Origin: Limibacter armeniacum
GTDB lineage: Bacteria > Bacteroidota > Bacteroidia > Cytophagales > Flammeovirgaceae
Assembly: GCF_036880985.1 (NCBI RefSeq)
Contig: NZ_JBAJNO010000002.1
Span: 62,001-126,000 of the forward strand
Direction: 5' to 3'
DNA: 64,000 nucleotides
Each line of letters opens with the position of its first letter. Within the stretch, counting starts at the first letter, position 1. The notes under the pieces are model-generated. The model searched no databases. It was not told where the DNA came from and saw only the letters and a program-made list of their open reading frames with translations. This document shows positions 62,677 through 64,000 of the stretch, in pieces. The position numbers and the translations under genes are program-made.

Positions 62677-62743
62677 GTTTACTGTACCTCTTATAAATAC
62701 TTAATCACACCTGAGATTAAGTATAAAGCAGTAAACAATTTTT
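62677..62743 (+). terminator. Two-tier hairpin with T run between susD and GH3
   Basis: Outer arms GTTTACTG (62677-62684) and CAGTAAAC (62729-62736) enclose an inner 9-bp stem TACTTAATC (62698-62706) and GATTAAGTA (62715-62723), followed by AATTTTT. It may act as a terminator or attenuator upstream of the GH3 gene. Confidence 0.5.
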
Positions 62744-62804
62744 GAAATGGGAAGAAAGTGCCAAGTGGGTGCCCCTGTCAGCTAGCATGAGGAATTTGAA
62801 CGAG

Positions 62805-64000
62805 ATGAAGACGAAAAATTTACTATTACTTTTTTGTATCCTTCCAGTGCTGTATTCATGCAGCAAATCATGGGAAGATGAATCTTTACCAAGTATTGAG
62901 AGAGCTCAACTGCTAATTTCGGAGATGACTTTGGAAGAAAAAGTCCGTCAGATGAATATGACGCGTGGAGAGTACTTGATGGTGGATGCAAAACCTGACG
63001 AAGATAAGATGAAGATGTATCTTGGTGAGTTAGGTATAGGTTCGATCCATGATTTATTTACAGATAACGCAGAGGATTATAACCGAATTCAGAAAGCAAC
63101 CATTGAAAGTTCCCGACATGGAATTCCAGCATTGGTAATGGAGGAAATGCTACATGGATTTAGTTATAAAGGATCTACAGTGTTTCCAATGCCTATTGGG
63201 TTAGGGGCTATGTGGAATCCTGAGCTAATGGAAAAGGTAGGAAAAGTAATTGGTACTGAAGCTCGTATTCATGGTGCCCATGTATCATTGGGACCCACAC
63301 TTGGTATTGGTAGGGAACCTCGATGGGGACGTGTGGCTGAAACTTATGGAGAAGACACCCATTTGAATGCCGAGATGGCTGTTTCCATGTTGAAAGGAAT
63401 GGGAGGGCTAGACCCAACAAGTAAATTTTCTATGCTTGGCGGTCCCAAGCACTTTGCTGTTCATTCCGCTCCATTGACAGGTTCAAATGCTTCACCTGTG
63501 TTGTTAGGTGAGCGTACTTCCCGCACTGATTTTTTGCCTGTTTTTGAGAGGGCTATCAAAGAAGCCGGTGCTGTCAATGTCATGTCTTCTTACTCCGAGC
63601 TCGATGGTGTGCCATGTACAGGGAACGAATGGCTACTGACAGATGTGCTTCGCAATGAATGGGGATTCGATGGTTTTACGGTTTCTGACCTTGGGGCAAT
63701 GCGTTTTCTGTGGAACGTACATCACTTTGCAGAATCACCAAAAGAGGCTATCCGAAAAGCAACCATTGCAGGGATGGACATGCAGTTTTATGACTTCACA
63801 GATTCAGTCTATCAAGCAACGCTTATTGAACTTGTAGAGGAAGGGAAACTGGATGTAAAATATATAGACAGGGCTGTAACAGGTATCCTGAATACCAAAT
63901 TCAAGTTGGGACTGTTTGAAGATCCATATATTGAACAGAAAAATCTTGACGATTACTTCCATAATAAAGGGCATCAGGATATTGCTTATGAAGCAGGAGT
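62805..64000 (+). CDS. Glycoside hydrolase family 3 lipoprotein, 5' part
   Basis: The first 398 residues of a GH3 glycosidase that runs past the window end. An in-frame ATG at 62787 is an alternative start. MKTKNLLLLFCILPVLYSCSK is a lipoprotein signal (cysteine at residue 19), so it is probably anchored in the envelope. The (beta/alpha)8 domain has LISEMTLEEKVRQMN, GIPALVMEEMLHGF, LGPTLGIGREPRWGRVAETYGED, KHFAVHS and the nucleophile Asp295 in GFTVSDLGAMRF. The EPRWGR and ETYGED motifs fit the beta-glucosidase/beta-xylosidase branch. It follows a SusCD pair and probably trims oligosaccharides bound or imported by it. Confidence 0.9.
   Translation, partial: MKTKNLLLLFCILPVLYSCSKSWEDESLPSIERAQLLISEMTLEEKVRQMNMTRGEYLMVDAKPDEDKMKMYLGELGIGSIHDLFTDNAEDYNRIQKATIESSRHGIPALVMEEMLHGFSYKGSTVFPMPIGLGAMWNPELMEKVGKVIGTEARIHGAHVSLGPTLGIGREPRWGRVAETYGEDTHLNAEMAVSMLKGMGGLDPTSKFSMLGGPKHFAVHSAPLTGSNASPVLLGERTSRTDFLPVFERAIKEAGAVNVMSSYSELDGVPCTGNEWLLTDVLRNEWGFDGFTVSDLGAMRFLWNVHHFAESPKEAIRKATIAGMDMQFYDFTDSVYQATLIELVEEGKLDVKYIDRAVTGILNTKFKLGLFEDPYIEQKNLDDYFHNKGHQDIAYEAG

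Overview
The window reads as chromosomal DNA of a polysaccharide-degrading, probably marine Bacteroidota bacterium, most likely a Cytophagales/Flammeovirga-type lineage. The evidence is three SusC/SusD pairs, a hybrid two-component sensor (HTCS), ECF sigma/FecR pairs, three proteins with type IX secretion (T9SS) sorting tails, BACON and CHRD domains, and Bacteroidota-style promoters (-33 TTTG, -7 TAnnTTTG). The genus is an inference. I found no rRNA, tRNA, CRISPR array or intact insertion sequence.

Layout. (1) 1-2327: the end of a Ca2+-dependent PI-PLC-like phospholipase and a membrane-anchored GH3 glycosidase. (2) 6426-2666, minus strand: a seven-gene operon with an ECF sigma factor, a 94-aa single-pass protein, a Spy/CnrX-like periplasmic sensor, a YHYH-domain lipoprotein, a small exported protein, a MORN-type lipoprotein and a SCO1-like copper chaperone. 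It looks like a metal-responsive stress operon. (3) 6506-8745: a TetR regulator, an AhpD-like protein and a peroxiredoxin-like lipoprotein. Two matching palindromes suggest that the TetR protein controls itself and the AhpD-like gene. (4) 8890-29956: a complete alginate utilisation locus. On the minus strand it has PL17 exolyase, a multidomain T9SS-secreted PL6 lyase, DEH reductase (SDR), an MFS uronate transporter, KdgF and the HTCS regulator. On the plus strand it has SusC, SusD, a second PL6 lyase, KDG kinase and KDPG aldolase. Every step from polymer to pyruvate plus glyceraldehyde-3-phosphate is encoded.

(5) 30506-40788: a small hypothetical gene, a divergent ECF sigma/FecR pair, an STN-bearing SusC, a SusD, a glycerophosphodiesterase-family lipoprotein and a subtilisin-like protease with a T9SS tail. 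Two copies of a 46-bp sequence, each able to fold into a hairpin with the same loop, lie between fecR and susC. (6) 40967-56778: a second ECF sigma/FecR/STN-TonB receptor system without SusD, followed by a beta-helix lipoprotein, an IPT/propeller lipoprotein, a 1770-aa T9SS protein that joins a phosphodiester glycosidase (NAGPA) domain to a calcineurin-like phosphoesterase, CHRD, propeller and MBG domains, and a small lipoprotein. A decayed TonB-receptor C-terminus (56847-57044) follows. (7) 57697-64000: a third SusC/SusD pair and a GH3 glycosidase that runs off the window.

The strongest candidates for something undescribed are the phosphodiester-directed locus around 40967-57044 (with PI-PLC and GDPD genes elsewhere in the window), the CnrYXH-like ECF operon with YHYH and SCO proteins, and the duplicated hairpin element at 32724-32923.
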